From assembly GCA_910574455.1 (NCBI GenBank), contig CAJSYZ010000003.1, positions 2,108,001 to 2,172,000 of the forward strand: a DNA stretch of 64,000 nt, written 5' to 3'. Shown piece after piece: positions 22,556-33,716 of the stretch. The stretch's first letter is position 1, and the number at the start of each line of letters is the position of its first letter. The position numbers and the translations under genes are program-made. The stretch comes from Trichaptum fuscoviolaceum (Eukaryota; Basidiomycota; Agaricomycetes; Hymenochaetales; Trichaptaceae). Under the pieces are notes generated by a model. It was given only the letters and a program-made list of their open reading frames with translations, did not search any database and was not told where the DNA came from.

Positions 22556-23535
22556 TCACCATCTCTGGTGGGTCTTGAACCATAGATTCACCAGACATGT
22601 GACAACTATGCGATCTAGAGCATGCTCTGCCGCCATCGAGACTCGCAGCGTCGACTCCCCATGTGTCCATGTCGCAACAATCTGATTTTGAGAATTTAGA
22701 CACTGTACAAGACGAGCATGTCATCCGATCAGCGCCGGTGTCTGAAATTTCGGTAAGGACATACAATAAGATCGGTGCCGTTGCCAGCTATCTTCCAACG
22801 AAATTCGAGGCCGTTAGCCGTAAACCTGCGGGACCTATGCATACTATTAGTCAAAAGCAATCCTAGGTGTGGCTGCGACCTACAATCCCCCTTGCCTCCG
22901 CCGTCGGCGGACTTCGCTCAATTGCATCTAAAGTCCGGTGAGTTCCTAGCTCCAGCAGATACAGACTCAGAACGGCTTACGATGTTAATTCCGAATTGTA
23001 CTTGCCCACTGAAATTATTGACCCAATGGACTTCGCCAGCAATTTCCCACCGTCGGGCGACAAGGTTCCACCTTTCGAAGGTTGTCACTTGCTCTCCTGC
23101 CCCTGGCAATGTGAGGAACTGGACATATAGTAGCTATGTCAGTGGGGGAGTACAAATGTCGACATCTCATAACTGACTTTGAAGAGGTGTATAGGTTGCA
23201 CTCCTGCTTGATATTCGAAAAAAATGTCGAAAGTGCGCATATCACGATCACCTACTTGCGGCACGAAGCGCCAGCGAAGGACAATTTCTAAGCCAGTTGA
23301 CATTGGAAGAAGAAGTATTAAACTTCAATCGTCTGGGGTTCTAGAGGGCGAAGACAAGGCAGGGAAAGCTGACGATAGGAAGGTGGAAAGCTTTGTGGGG
23401 TAATAAACCAGTGGACGGGGTGATTGCGACAGAGAACTGCAGCTGCTCATTATATGTTCTCCTGGACATGTCCGTAAGCATGCGAAGATGCCAGGAGGGT
23501 ACAGCTTGAGTAGTTCCGTGTCCGTTTGGGTTCAT
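22556..23535 (-). CDS. Second DUF6593 domain protein
   Basis: The minus strand holds exon pieces in DUF6593 order. The probable start is MNPNGHGTTQAV at 23535, followed by QECNLYTSSK. Then come YVQFLTLPGAGEQVTTFERW and EVHWVNNFSGQVQFGINI, then RRFTANGLEFRWKIAGNG and a C-terminal exon (NSQNQIVATWTHGESTLRV, then DRIVVTCLVNLWFKTHQRW) ending in TGA at 22556-22558. The RRFTANG-x-x-FRWK turn is the family signature, and it parallels FYGPDGLQYRWR in the gene at 9965. Several short introns separate the parts, and the first two exons and their joins are uncertain. Function is unknown. Either an intact divergent paralogue or a slightly eroded one is possible. Confidence 0.66.
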
Positions 23536-26268
23536 GATGTCAAAGTAGATAGCCTACGCTCTTCGACGGCCCTGCGAGGCCCTGGGTCAAAATTAAGTGT
23601 TAAGGGAGCCGAATTCCCAGCACCTGACGTTTACGGTAACTTGTACAGGAGTTATGCAGACTGAAATCTGCGCCCCCCATCCCGCGGATAGGCTGATGAC
23701 CGTCGACGAGATCCACACCACCGGCAGATGCCGTTATGATTACCTGGCATAGCAAGGAGACAATTAATCGGCAAATTAGAGTAGCAAATTGAATGGGACC
23801 GACTTGAAGATAACACCAATATTGATAACACTCGGATAACCGCAGTGCGTCCTTGATGTATCGATTTATCGGTGCGGAACAAGTAGCAAGAACTTTCACA
23901 TGAACCACTCGTATGAGAAGTAACCGTGTGCTACAACGCTCCGACGCCGAAGGCCTGAAATGCCTCATGTTTACAATTGATACTCAGCTGGGGGGGATAA
24001 GAGCAGAGAGCTTGTGATATGCGGAAAGAGAGGGGGACGGGGGAACGTCGACGGCGGTATGAACCTAACACAAACTAACGTCGAATGCAATTAGGACATC
24101 TAATGACCAGCAAGGTGCATAGAAGAAGGGAGCCTGGTTCTAGTGGAGGCGAAAGTGCGCTGCTCACAGGCATGCTGGGGAGAGGGATTCTGGTTCAGGG
24201 GACCTCGATGGGCACCGCGGAAGCCCTTGGACGGGGCTGGATTGATGTGCGATTGATGCGATAAAATTTGTTAGGTCCCGAGATCTTGGAGCTGTTCGTA
24301 TAGCATTGACGATACCGACTTGACTGACTAGATCTGGATGGACTTTGTTGACCTGCTGGCTATTTTCCGGTCCGCATTCGGGTGCGTTTCCTTTATGACC
24401 TTGAGGCGTTCGGCATCCGATAAACATCACCGGACTTGCTACCACCACCGACCACAAGTGTGCTTGCGACTCTGCAGAGAGCTCCTGCCCGGACCAATAG
24501 TACTGAGGCTCAACGTCAATTAAACAACGGAAATGCCTTTAACCTTTGTCAGAGAAGCTCATTCACGCCCAAGAATTTGGCGACTCACCGAGCTCATCTT
24601 GTCCGTTTAAATAGAATCAACATGGAATGCAAACAGTGCATTTCGTCTGCAGCATGAAGTCCCGAGATTACAAGACCGGGTGCACCAGTCTCAGCCTCGT
24701 GTGTACCTGAAATTAAGGTTGATATTTTTCGGATCGATCTGGGGAAGCTTGCCGACAGCCTCCAGCGATTATCAATGAAAAGGATGTACCACTAAATGCC
24801 AAGACTGTATTCAATGAGCAAGGCAAACAAACTATGCCGTTGAGTGGCCACGCTGCAAATCTCGATAATGCGGTCATAAAACTGCAAGGCATCATGTGGC
24901 AGAAGGAAAGATATGGTATCCAGCGAGAAAATAAATGGCGGTATTCGCTGCGAGGCTCCGAGTAAGTTATTAAGCGGTCGATACCTGAGCTTCAATATTC
25001 CGAGCTGAAGAGTTGCCAGACGATGAGTAGAGGGTGCCAAATGTCGTTCAATCAGTTCGAGATTTTCACGTCGACCAAGAATGAACCGTGAGAATTTGAA
25101 TGTCTCAACTTGAACTTGAAGTGCAGCAATTCGATGTTTTCTCGGAACGTTATATTAGTGTCTCTTTTATCTCAATGCAGCTTGATGTACTGCTGAGGTT
25201 ATTTCCGTGATTTAATTTAGGATATAGTAGAATATTTTGCATAACGACTGTGCTAGGCTTCGTACGCTACATTGAACAACGTAAGGCTATAAAATAAAGT
25301 GTATCTGGAAGCTGAGGCTCTGAGAAAGGTTGTACGGTGATATTGCGCTTGTGCAACTACGTGCAATGTGGGATTCATTTTGATGCAAAGTCTAAGAGGT
25401 CTCGCAATATTAATTATTTGATAGATAAGTTATACATAGCTCAACTTCTTCCGGTAGATGGTGACCTCCAATAGGTCAAGTCGATAAAGCAAAGCATGCT
25501 GACTGGATAGAGGCTTGGCAGCAGGCAGTGTTCAAAACCAGATGGTTTCAAGAGCGACTAATTTCTGTCTTCTTGGAAGGAAACCTAGAATCGGAAGTCA
25601 GGTCGGTTGAGGTGATGCACAAGAGATAAATTTCCTGGCAAATTCTAGTCTGCCAAGATTCGCCAGTGTCGCTATTGCAAGAATATTCGGCGCTAGAGCA
25701 GCGAGTAAACGCATAATTCTATTCTTTGACTGAAACTAGAACAATCGAAACCTACAAGTCAACACCAACTCCTCAGACCAACAGTCGATCTCATACGAGA
25801 CGATATACGTCGAAGTTCCTCAGAGGAAATGATGAACTACTGATAGTGCATATCTCGTGGGCCGCTGTGAAGTCCGCACCAGTTTTCGGGACCACTGGAA
25901 ACGCTCTAGCATGGTCTTAGGAATCCCAAAGAATTTGGACATAACCCATCCAGCGCTGATGATAAATGGAGGATAATCGTTATGTGTCCAACGATGAAAC
26001 AGAGCCTCCCGAGTCCATACTATGTGTACGATTGCTTGGACAAACGCCCGCCTTCAATTTCGTGCCTTTGTCAGCAAGAAATAATTCCGAAGGATATTGT
26101 CTCAGGCTGATGCTTAATCCCCTGGCATGTCCATCCCCTGGCATGTCCAGGGAACGGGTGTGCTTAATTGCGTGAGACACTGCTAGCTCGTCCGAAGTTA
26201 CTCCGCCCTGGGAATAATTTGTAATAAACTGCTCAGTTCCCATGTTGTAGTTCGCCGTCACGTGTCGT
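23536..26268. other. Gene-poor stretch, no gene recognised
   Basis: About 2.7 kb with only short, interrupted frames on both strands. None carries a recognisable motif. It lies directly before the alpha-glucan synthase remnant and may be decayed sequence, but no repeat or transposon end was identified. Confidence 0.5.
26117..26148. repeat. Perfect tandem duplication of a 16-base unit
   Basis: ATCCCCTGGCATGTCC occurs twice back to back. The second copy continues into a short inverted repeat, CCTGG-CATGT-CCAGG (26137-26151). It could be replication slippage. Confidence 0.85.
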
Positions 26269-27517
26269 GTGAAACGACTTCCAATAAAGTCTTTGCGTGG
26301 ATGTCCAAAGTATGCGTCGTGGGCATTCAAGTTCAATATGTACAAGGATTTCACGCTGTCCAATGAACGCAACTCGTCTGGTACGCTTCTGAACTTCTGG
26401 AATGAGACGGGTATCGATCTCAATATCACTACCTCATACGGTTGCTTGACATCAGAATTCGACCAGTATGGTGACTTGGAGGCCTTTGGTGTTCATCCGG
26501 ATTGGCAGCGGCGTCAACTGACCAAGTTGGCATCCGTGCCAGATTGTCTGAGGGAGTGGAATCCTCAAGTGATGGCGAAGCTCAAGACGTTTGTATGCAT
26601 GGTGATCAAGGCGCTCGACATTGACGCCATTTGTATCGACAAGAGCACACAAGTCACATTGAACGCATTGGCAGAATGTACAAAGCTGCGCGCTCGTGCG
26701 CTGCAAGTGTCAACAAGAACAACTTCTTCATTACCGGCAAGGTCACCGGCGGCAACACCTTTGCAGCTTTGTATCTTGGCCGTGGACGTACACCGACAAT
26801 GTTGACGCCCCCTGATTTGGCTGCGAACAACAACATCACGTCGGACAATAATCAGTACTTCCTCCGTTCGTTCGAAGGGCATCAACGGTCTTGATGGCGT
26901 TGCATTCCACTACTCGACCTATCGTTCCCTCACGCGCTTCCTTGGTATGGACGGTAACTTACAGGTCGCTGATGATGTTGGCATGAATTTCGTCGACGCG
27001 TGGAATGGAATGTTTGTGACAAACGAATTCATTAATGCTCAGTCGTGCAAGACAGACCCGCGTCATATGATCGGCACGAGTAACTTCGATGTCTACCGCT
27101 GGCCAAGCTTGGTAAATGGCTCCCAACCCAGTGTACTTGCAACGTTTGTGATGACCTTGGCTATGCCCGGTGCTTCCCTTCTATACTTCGGCAAGGAGCA
27201 AAGATAACGGTGCTAGCAATTATCTCTTTGGGTTAGTATCTTTTCAATAATTCATTTCATATCTGTCAGGACCTGAGCGCTGATCTTGGAACAGTCGTCG
27301 AGCTATGCCCGCCAACTGTGCTTGGCAGCGCCATGGATGCTACAAGCTCGGTTCAAACCAGTATCTCAACATGCCATTGCAGAAGGCTATTACAGGCTGT
27401 TACGATGATTCGAATTCGCTTGATCACTTTGACCCGACGTCGGAGGCACTGCGTATGTACACACAGTTCAAGACGGCTAGACGACTTCAAATATCAAGCA
27501 TCATCAATCGGACTTGA
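26269..27517 (+). pseudogene. ags: Decayed fragment of alpha-1,3-glucan synthase (amylase-like domain)
   Basis: Consecutive plus-strand frames together match only the N-terminal GH13-like domain of fungal alpha-1,3-glucan synthase. Segments in order are SEFDQYGDLEAFGVHPDWQR, IDKSTQVTLNAL, NNFFITGKVTGGNTFAALYL, FHYSTYRSLTRFLGMDGNL, DPRHMIGTSNFDVYRWPSL and WQRHGCYKLGSNQY with SLDHFDP. They lie in at least three frames, with shifts near 26670, 26800 and 26885 and a stop after GKEQR at 27205. The region that normally holds GFRMDKATQ reads AICIDKSTQ. The start of the domain and the whole synthase, transmembrane and C-terminal parts of this normally 2,000-plus-residue enzyme are missing. It is a partial, frameshifted copy and cannot make a working enzyme. 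Confidence 0.85.
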
Positions 27518-28852
27518 CACTTTCTCATATACATAGGACGCACAGTATCACGTCAGTTTCATATGAACGGCATGGAGACGGTGTTACCCAGCGACCAGGT
27601 AAGCTTCTTTGTCATTGTGTACGCTCACACCGCCCACAAAGCTATCAAGCTCAGTGGCTCATACAAGCCTTAACCCTGATGCCTATTGACAATTATCTGT
27701 TTGCGCTTGTTCATAGTAACTTGGCCGATGTTCTATACTGTCCAGTGGCTGCGAATGTGGCACTCTCTGTTGATCTCTCACTATCGCTTTACCTAAAAAC
27801 TCTGGCGATGAAGTATTTGTTCTTACTGAAGTTTCGTTGCCAACGTTCCTTGAAGAGGAGCCGCCGAAACCAATTATACGATATGCCTTGAACTAAACTG
27901 TAGGCTCTGTAACCGATACCCCAGTCAACCCGAGTCATGATAACCATCTTGCCTCTCTGACCAGATCTATGTCTGCGACGGCCTGTGCTGAGAAAATAAA
28001 GTCCCGCGTCGACCCTTGCAACATGCCTTTGCCTGAAGATGGAGATAGCGATTCGACACTTCTGTCAGATGTTGCAACTCCTAGTATGCCTTTCGTGCGA
28101 CCTTTATCTACCAAACACGATGGAGTGTACCGCTCTCTGTACCGGTTCGCTCTGTCCCTGAACTCAAGAACACGGCCGCGGAAATACGTCCTGCATCTTT
28201 GCCTACCAATGAACAACGAAAACCTAGGACCACTGACTGTCGATGCAGTAACCATAAGTACTTTAGCTGATCCTCTGTTGGAGACTGAAGAAGTGGATAC
28301 GCTGCGATGCTCAAATCTTGACGCAGAAGATACTCGTTTGCTTGTCCACCCATCGCATTGTTCGCTGTGTGATCGCTGGTGAGCTCTATGCTTTGGCCTG
28401 TCTATCACTCGTGCTCAGGTACAGTCTTCCCTGCGCTATTTGGCTTTGAGTGTCGGCCGGCGGCCTTGCCGATCGTCCAGTGTCCATCGGATGCACTGTC
28501 TTGCGGCCGTTGGATATACTTGAGTAACTCCGCTTTTCAGCATTGCGTCTTCTGCATTGTACTGATGCCCTGGACTTGCTGGTGTGCTGCCGAGTCTTGT
28601 ACTTGAGTGACTCTGGATTCCAGGTGCTTACTTGGTCTTCCTGGCTTGTACTCCGGGTGCCTCTATCGCGTCCGGCGGGCTTCGTACGAACACTGGATGA
28701 AATCCAAGTGTTACAGCGGGGACAAGCAGGCTCTGACAGCACTATATAATTGTACTTACTGTGTCCTTACTCAGTTACTCTACTAATTTAATTACTTAAA
28801 TGACCTAACTGTGAAGCACTGTGAGCACTGATTTAAGACTTCCTATATTCCC
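27518..28852. other. Region between the glucan synthase remnant and the heptamer array
   Basis: No recognised gene. One ATG-started frame of 137 codons on the plus strand (27969-28382) is the best candidate. It is mixed in composition, has no known motif, and overlaps a minus-strand frame of similar length, so it is not called as a gene. Confidence 0.4.
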
Positions 28853-28999
28853 TTTTCCCTTTTCCCTTTTCCCTTTTCCCTTTTCCCCTTTCCCTTTTCC
28901 CCTTTCCCTTTTCCCTTTTCCCTTTTCCCATTTCCCTTTTCCCATTTCCCATTTCCCATTTCCCATTTCCCATTTCCCATTTCCCATTTCCCATTTACC
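28853..28999. repeat. Heptanucleotide minisatellite, (TTTTCCC)n then (ATTTCCC)n
   Basis: Exactly 147 bases divide into 21 heptamers. About ten TTTTCCC and two CTTTCCC units make up the left side. Eight ATTTCCC units dominate the right side and a last ATTTACC closes the array. The two variants interleave only at the junction (about 28928-28950). It is open in frames on both strands only because it is a repeat. Confidence 0.95.
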
Positions 29000-29440
29000 T
29001 ATTTCTGTGACCCTTGAACCCGTCGTCAGCAAACAAAAGCCCTAGCCCTCAATAGCTCGAAGCATGCCAGGGAGCTTGCCACTTTGGTGGCCCATCTGGA
29101 ATATGAAAAGAATACATTATATCCTTTAGCACATATCATTGTAAACTCATTAGAGGACTTCCTTACCTATCTTAAAACAATCGTCGAGAATTTTAGAACT
29201 TGCTCAGAGCTGAGCTTCGTGCAAAGTTGTGAGTGGGAAGAAGAAGAGTGATTTGGATGCAGTGATTGGGTACAAATAAGCGAAAACGTGACGGATGTTT
29301 AGGACCGGTGGCCGTGAAGGGCTGAGTCAACAAAGCCGGGTAAGCATTGACGCTGACAGAATGCCGACCGCCGAACGGACGGGGGCTCTGTCCGCCGTCA
29401 ACTTCGAAGCCCTGTTCGCACTTCTTCGACATTGACCACG
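29000..29440. promoter_or_regulatory. Region upstream of the bZIP gene
   Basis: About 440 bases after the heptamer array, leading to the bZIP start. No clear TATA box and no gene was seen. Confidence 0.35.
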
Positions 29441-31432
29441 ATGAGCAGCCGGGAGCGAGACTCGCGCAGCATGTCGCACGACTTTCTTGAAGCCAGTAGC
29501 GTTGCCCTCGTCTTTCAACGTACTTGTAACTCTAAGACCTTCATTAACAGGATACGGACGATGAATCTCATCACTTGGACGACGGAAAAGAAGGAAGCAA
29601 CAGCGCGTCGGCGCCAGGTAAACCAGGGAGGAAGAAAAACCCCAAGTGAGCTGTAGTTCGTCATCGCTTGGCTAGCCTGATTAACCTTCGTATGATGTTC
29701 CTGTACTGCACTATTATCGGGCATTCAGTTCAGCTGCCGCGCGGCGTGACCAGAATCGTATTGCGCAACGTGAATTTCGACTACGCAAGCAACAAAGAGT
29801 CAGCAGCTTTGCGTTCTTATTTGACCTGATCCTGAGGAATACTTGGCGGACAGATTCGTGACCTTGAAGCGAGAGTTGAGATTCTCTCTGGGAGCAAAGA
29901 TGAGACTTACAATGAGCTGCGGAACGTCGTCAGAGGTGGGTTCTATATCGCTTAATTCAGTAACTGACGAGTCATAACTTTCGGTCCCATGTAGATCTCA
30001 TGCAAGAAAACATGCACCTTCGTGGTCTTATCCGTAGTCTTTCGGATTACATTGGACAGGGTGTTGGCGGTATCTTACCCTCTCTAGGATTTGATCGACC
30101 ACAGGAGTTCATCGACTTTATAAACAAAGCCGAGACAGATACTGCCTTCGAGGGGTTTCAGCGTCGTAAGAAGGCAGCTCAGGCCGCTGCCACCGCATCG
30201 GCAGCTGCTGGTGTCAACCTCAACGTGAACAAAAAGCGCACTCTGGACGAGGAAGATCTGGCGCGAAAACGCATGAAAGCCTTAGATGAACGGGACTCAA
30301 TTTCTGGTAATGGAGTAAGCAAAGACCATGCCACAGATAACAGCCGTTTTCCTCCTATGTTGCTTCCAATTAGTCCTGCAGGACCTCCTGCTGCACCTTA
30401 TTATTCGCCTGTGGGTCAGTCATCGCAAGACGCTGGAGTGTTCTCTGAGTTGTTACAGGGACAGGCTTCGAATCCGACAAACCTATATATGCCCAGTGGC
30501 ACCTCTGAGTCGAATCAATACGTTTCACCCTCGTCGGTTTCCAATAATAACCAGTTCCCGCCTGCTTATCATCCGCCTATAAATGTTCAGTCAGCGCTGA
30601 GTGCTCAAACATTCATGCCTAATCACAATGCAGGGATGTCGCCTCCCGGAACGTCTCCAGCCCCGGCTCCGAGCTCTACGACGTCTACCCCTGCCGAACA
30701 GCACGACGACCAAAATGAAGCTATTGACGATCCGAAGTTACAGGAAGCAACGAAGCTTATCCAGTACGTTTCCGCCTCTATATCGTTTTCAGAGCACTGA
30801 TTTCCGGCTCAGCTATCACCTTGACAATTACAAACGGAACAATGCTTATTGTCTTCCTCAATCCCTTCGTCCTACATTGGTGCAAAGGTGAGTTATGTTC
30901 CAATTGTAATCTGATTAGTTAATTAACGATGTCTGACATTAGGACCGTCCCTCACGGTATGAAACTTTATTTCTGAAAATTCATGTTACTGAATCTGCGA
31001 ACTATCAGAGAGCATCATTGATGGCATACCACACCCTGAACTACGAGATCGAATGATACTTCTTCGAGGTTAGTTTCCAGCATGAGTTTATATGTTTAAG
31101 CTTACAGCAGGCTGTCAGGACGCTTCGATCTCGTCGATTGCTTGCACGAGTATGTGAAAACTCTAACGCTGCACGGCGACGATGTCCTCGCACACAGTAA
31201 CTGGGAAATCGGTGAAAATTGGCTCAGGCGTTTCGGGTTCGAACTCTTCCATTTTTCCGTTTTTATCGGGCCTCTCATCCATTCCTTCTTACCCAGGTTC
31301 CTTGTCGATCAGCCAGTTTTGAACATTTGCAACAGATGGAGGCGCGAGCGCGGTGAGCCAGAGTTAACACTGTCTGACATAGCACGCAACCCGCAATCGG
31401 ACCTGCCTACACCTTCTCTGCATTCTAATTGA
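29441..31432 (+). CDS. bZIP transcription factor with DUF3425-type C-terminal domain
   Basis: About ten exons. Well-supported ones are 29551-29645, 29729-29798, 29854-29935, 29995-30763, 30813-30887, 30943-30956, 31009-31068, 31119-31236 and 31297-31432. The basic region AARRDQNRIAQREFRLRKQQ carries the NxxAQxxFR motif of the Yap/AP-1-like class, followed by the zipper start RDLEARVEILSG. A Ser/Pro-rich middle follows. The C-terminal domain, with SIIDGIPHPELRDRMILL and DQPVLNICNRWRRERG, matches DUF3425 found in many fungal bZIPs. It probably binds DNA as a dimer in the nucleus, perhaps in stress or nutrient response. The first exon (ATG at 29441) is uncertain: the most obvious donor, GTACTT at 29520, gives the wrong phase, so a weaker donor or another start is needed. 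Confidence 0.87.
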
Positions 31433-32234
31433 TAGATGAATAATTTGTTCGGGAACTTGTTGTAAGTTATCAAATGTTGCTCTCCGTGCAATGCTCCCGG
31501 GCCCTTTTTCTTGCTGAGGTTTTCTTGCTGCGTCTTCCTTGGGCGTTGATATATCCGACTTGTCTAATAGTGAAAGGTGTATATCGTGCTATTGTTTTGT
31601 TGCGTGTAATCTATAGTACTTTAACAATGCGAAAAACGAGATGGTCTACAAGATCAGAACTGCGCATAGAAACAAAGTCGATATAGGCAAACGTTTCGGC
31701 GTAGAGGGTTTCCGACAGATTTGTTCAACTTGATGACGGATTGTTGGTTGATAGGCCTACAAACGGGTAGCCAGATCAAGACTCGCAAGCAATGCCATGA
31801 GATCTTATGCAAGATAGCACTGAGAAAAACAAATGAAGTCGCAATCCAGTGAGCTCCATGGCCTATAATATCCTGTTCGGCGTCCATGGGATAGCTGATG
31901 AAGGATAGACGGCTTTAACGACCGGTACCAACGTTGTAGAATCACTTCGCGATTACTAGACGGTGTAGTGGTGGGCAAGGGGATCAATAGCAATTTATCA
32001 AGAATTTAGACCAAAGCCAAGAATCATGGTTATATCGACGGTCTTCTTCGTCAAGAATTATATTCATCTTGAGTCAGCCGCCCTCCTTTCTTTTCCAATT
32101 TTGATGTTTAGCTTAAGTCCCTAGGTATATTGCAATCATTGAAGAGAGTGTACGAGAGAGATACTAGAAATAAGTTAGTCTTGTTCCTTCCCTTAGAACC
32201 GTATTGCGCACCAATAAAGATAAGCTCAATGTCA
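31433..32234. other. Convergent intergenic region
   Basis: About 800 bases between the bZIP 3' end and the uS14m 3' end. Short frames only, with no gene recognised. Confidence 0.5.
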
Positions 32235-32607
32235 TTACCATGACGCCTTTTGAACACCAGGCAAAAGCCCTTGCAAGGCCTTTAAGCGGAATTGGTGCTA
32301 GTTTATTGAAACAGAACGTCAGCACTTCGCCACAATGCGACGTCGCAGCACTCACCCGGCACAGCGCAAACTCGCTGATAACTCCCCGCCCTCTCCCACT
32401 CTCGTAGCACCTGTTCTTCACCGTCGTCGGGCGCGTGTATTTATCAAATGTGTTGAGCTGGAGCTGCGCCTGGTAGCGAACCTGCGGCGGTAGACTCGTG
32501 TTTCTTGCGACATAAAGATACGCGCGTCGGACAATCTCGTTGTCCTTGACTCCCTGTCGTGCTTTGATGTCGCGCACCACGCGAATGTTCTTCGCAAACT
32601 TGGGCAT
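32235..32607 (-). CDS. MRP2: Mitochondrial small-subunit ribosomal protein uS14m
   Basis: Exons 32356-32607 and 32235-32297 give 104 residues. The product begins MPKFAKNIRVVRDIKARQG. It has RNTSLPPQVRYQAQLQLNTF and RPTTVKNRCYESGRGRGV, the S14 core that contacts 16S-type rRNA. Removing the 58 nt intron yields the conserved end CRHQFRLKALQGLLPGVQKA and then SW-stop, which confirms the second exon. Without splicing the frame runs on into unrelated sequence. Length matches fungal uS14m. It is divergent from a small membrane protein gene. Confidence 0.96.
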
Positions 32608-32931
32608 GGCGAGTAGCAACCGCCAGCAATGATATAGATGAGAGTTGACTGTAACCTGCTTTTTTGTTGTTGCGCCGGCCAGAAGCTTTCGGGACGGTAA
32701 GTAGAGAACGAAGGCTTCGGTTATATACAAAGACAAACACCCATCCGAACTCTTCCAATTGGAGTGAGCCTTTTGTGCCTTCACCTCGAACTACCAACGC
32801 ATTATCCTTTCAGTTCGTACATCCTCTCGTAGTGCGCATAACGCACTGGAAAATGCTTCGCTGACACTGAGGTCTGTATACTAGCCTTTTGTCGGACTTA
32901 GACAATGGTGTTCTGACCATAAGCTCAGGTG
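32608..32931. promoter_or_regulatory. Divergent promoter region, uS14m / small membrane protein
   Basis: About 324 bases between two divergent start codons, both probably encoding mitochondrial proteins, so shared control is possible. No canonical element was identified. Confidence 0.4.
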
Positions 32932-33183
32932 ATGGCTCCGAGTCTTCGTTTCTCAACAACCAGGCAGCGGTCCTTCGTCTCTTCGCTCTTCACGGCCGCA
33001 TTCCTCGGGTCAATTATCACTGTCGCAGCCTCAAACCTTTTACCCTGCCCCGCGCACAAGTCTCGAGCTCAATACGCTGATGATGGGACAGCCGGTTCGG
33101 GTGAAGACGGGATCTATCATAAGAATGTCGTGGTAGTGAAGAGGCCGAAGAGGTGGATAGAGGAGAAACCGGTATTGCGATAG
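32932..33183 (+). CDS. Small single-membrane-segment protein, probably mitochondrial
   Basis: An intronless frame encodes 83 residues starting MAPSLRFSTTRQRSF, a basic, hydroxylated N-terminus like a mitochondrial targeting sequence. One hydrophobic segment follows (FTAAFLGSIITVAASNLL), then LPCPAHKSRAQYAD and a charged tail with KRPKRWIEEKP. This resembles the small basidiomycete proteins of the inner mitochondrial membrane in layout, but I do not recognise the family. It shares a divergent upstream region with uS14m. ATG context (gtgATGG) is reasonable. Small size lowers confidence, though the layout is coherent. Confidence 0.66.
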   Translation: MAPSLRFSTTRQRSFVSSLFTAAFLGSIITVAASNLLPCPAHKSRAQYADDGTAGSGEDGIYHKNVVVVKRPKRWIEEKPVLR

Positions 33184-33716
33184 CCATTATAAGCTCATTC
33201 CTATACGGATCATAGCCTAAGCACGCACACATTTCACTAAACATTATATCATGTCCATACCTCATCATCACGTATAACACTTCAAGCGTATCATGCTCCA
33301 GTCTTTTTTCAGTTGCAAAGGGCCAAAACATTTCGGATTAAAACTGTACAACAGATGTGATTGTTTCGCTACCAATACAGTATAGAAATTATGCGAAGAA
33401 AAATCCTTCCCGTACCCATGCTATTCTTCATAACCAGAGAAGATACCTATTTCGTCGTAAAATCGTACAGTTCCTCCTAACTTGAACTCTTCTATAAATT
33501 AAGAGAATTGGCCTTGATGTCATGTGGATGAGCGTCGCGTCATGCAGGAATTCGGGACAGCAAGTTCTGGGTTTGAACAGGAGGCGGAAGAGGTTGAGTA
33601 GTATGTCTAAATCGTTAAGATGTCGCAGAATGTTTTAGAGTTTTGTTGACCACCCATCGAAACGAGTGAAAGCGTCGATATCCAAAAATGTTTGTCCCAC
33701 TGGAGGAATGGATTGG
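33184..33716. other. Convergent intergenic region
   Basis: About 530 bases between convergent 3' ends; AT-rich, nothing recognised. Confidence 0.5.

Noticed and set aside
27969..28382. 137-codon plus-strand frame after the glucan synthase remnant
   Set aside because: It starts with ATG but has no recognisable motif and an equally long antisense frame; not enough to call a gene.
28853..28999. CRISPR-like array
   Set aside because: Units are contiguous heptamers without spacers in a eukaryotic genome.
28805..29045. Open frames on both strands over the heptamer array (FPFPFS and GKWEMGN repeats)
   Set aside because: A heptamer repeat shifts through all frames without stops, so openness is a property of the repeat, not evidence for coding.
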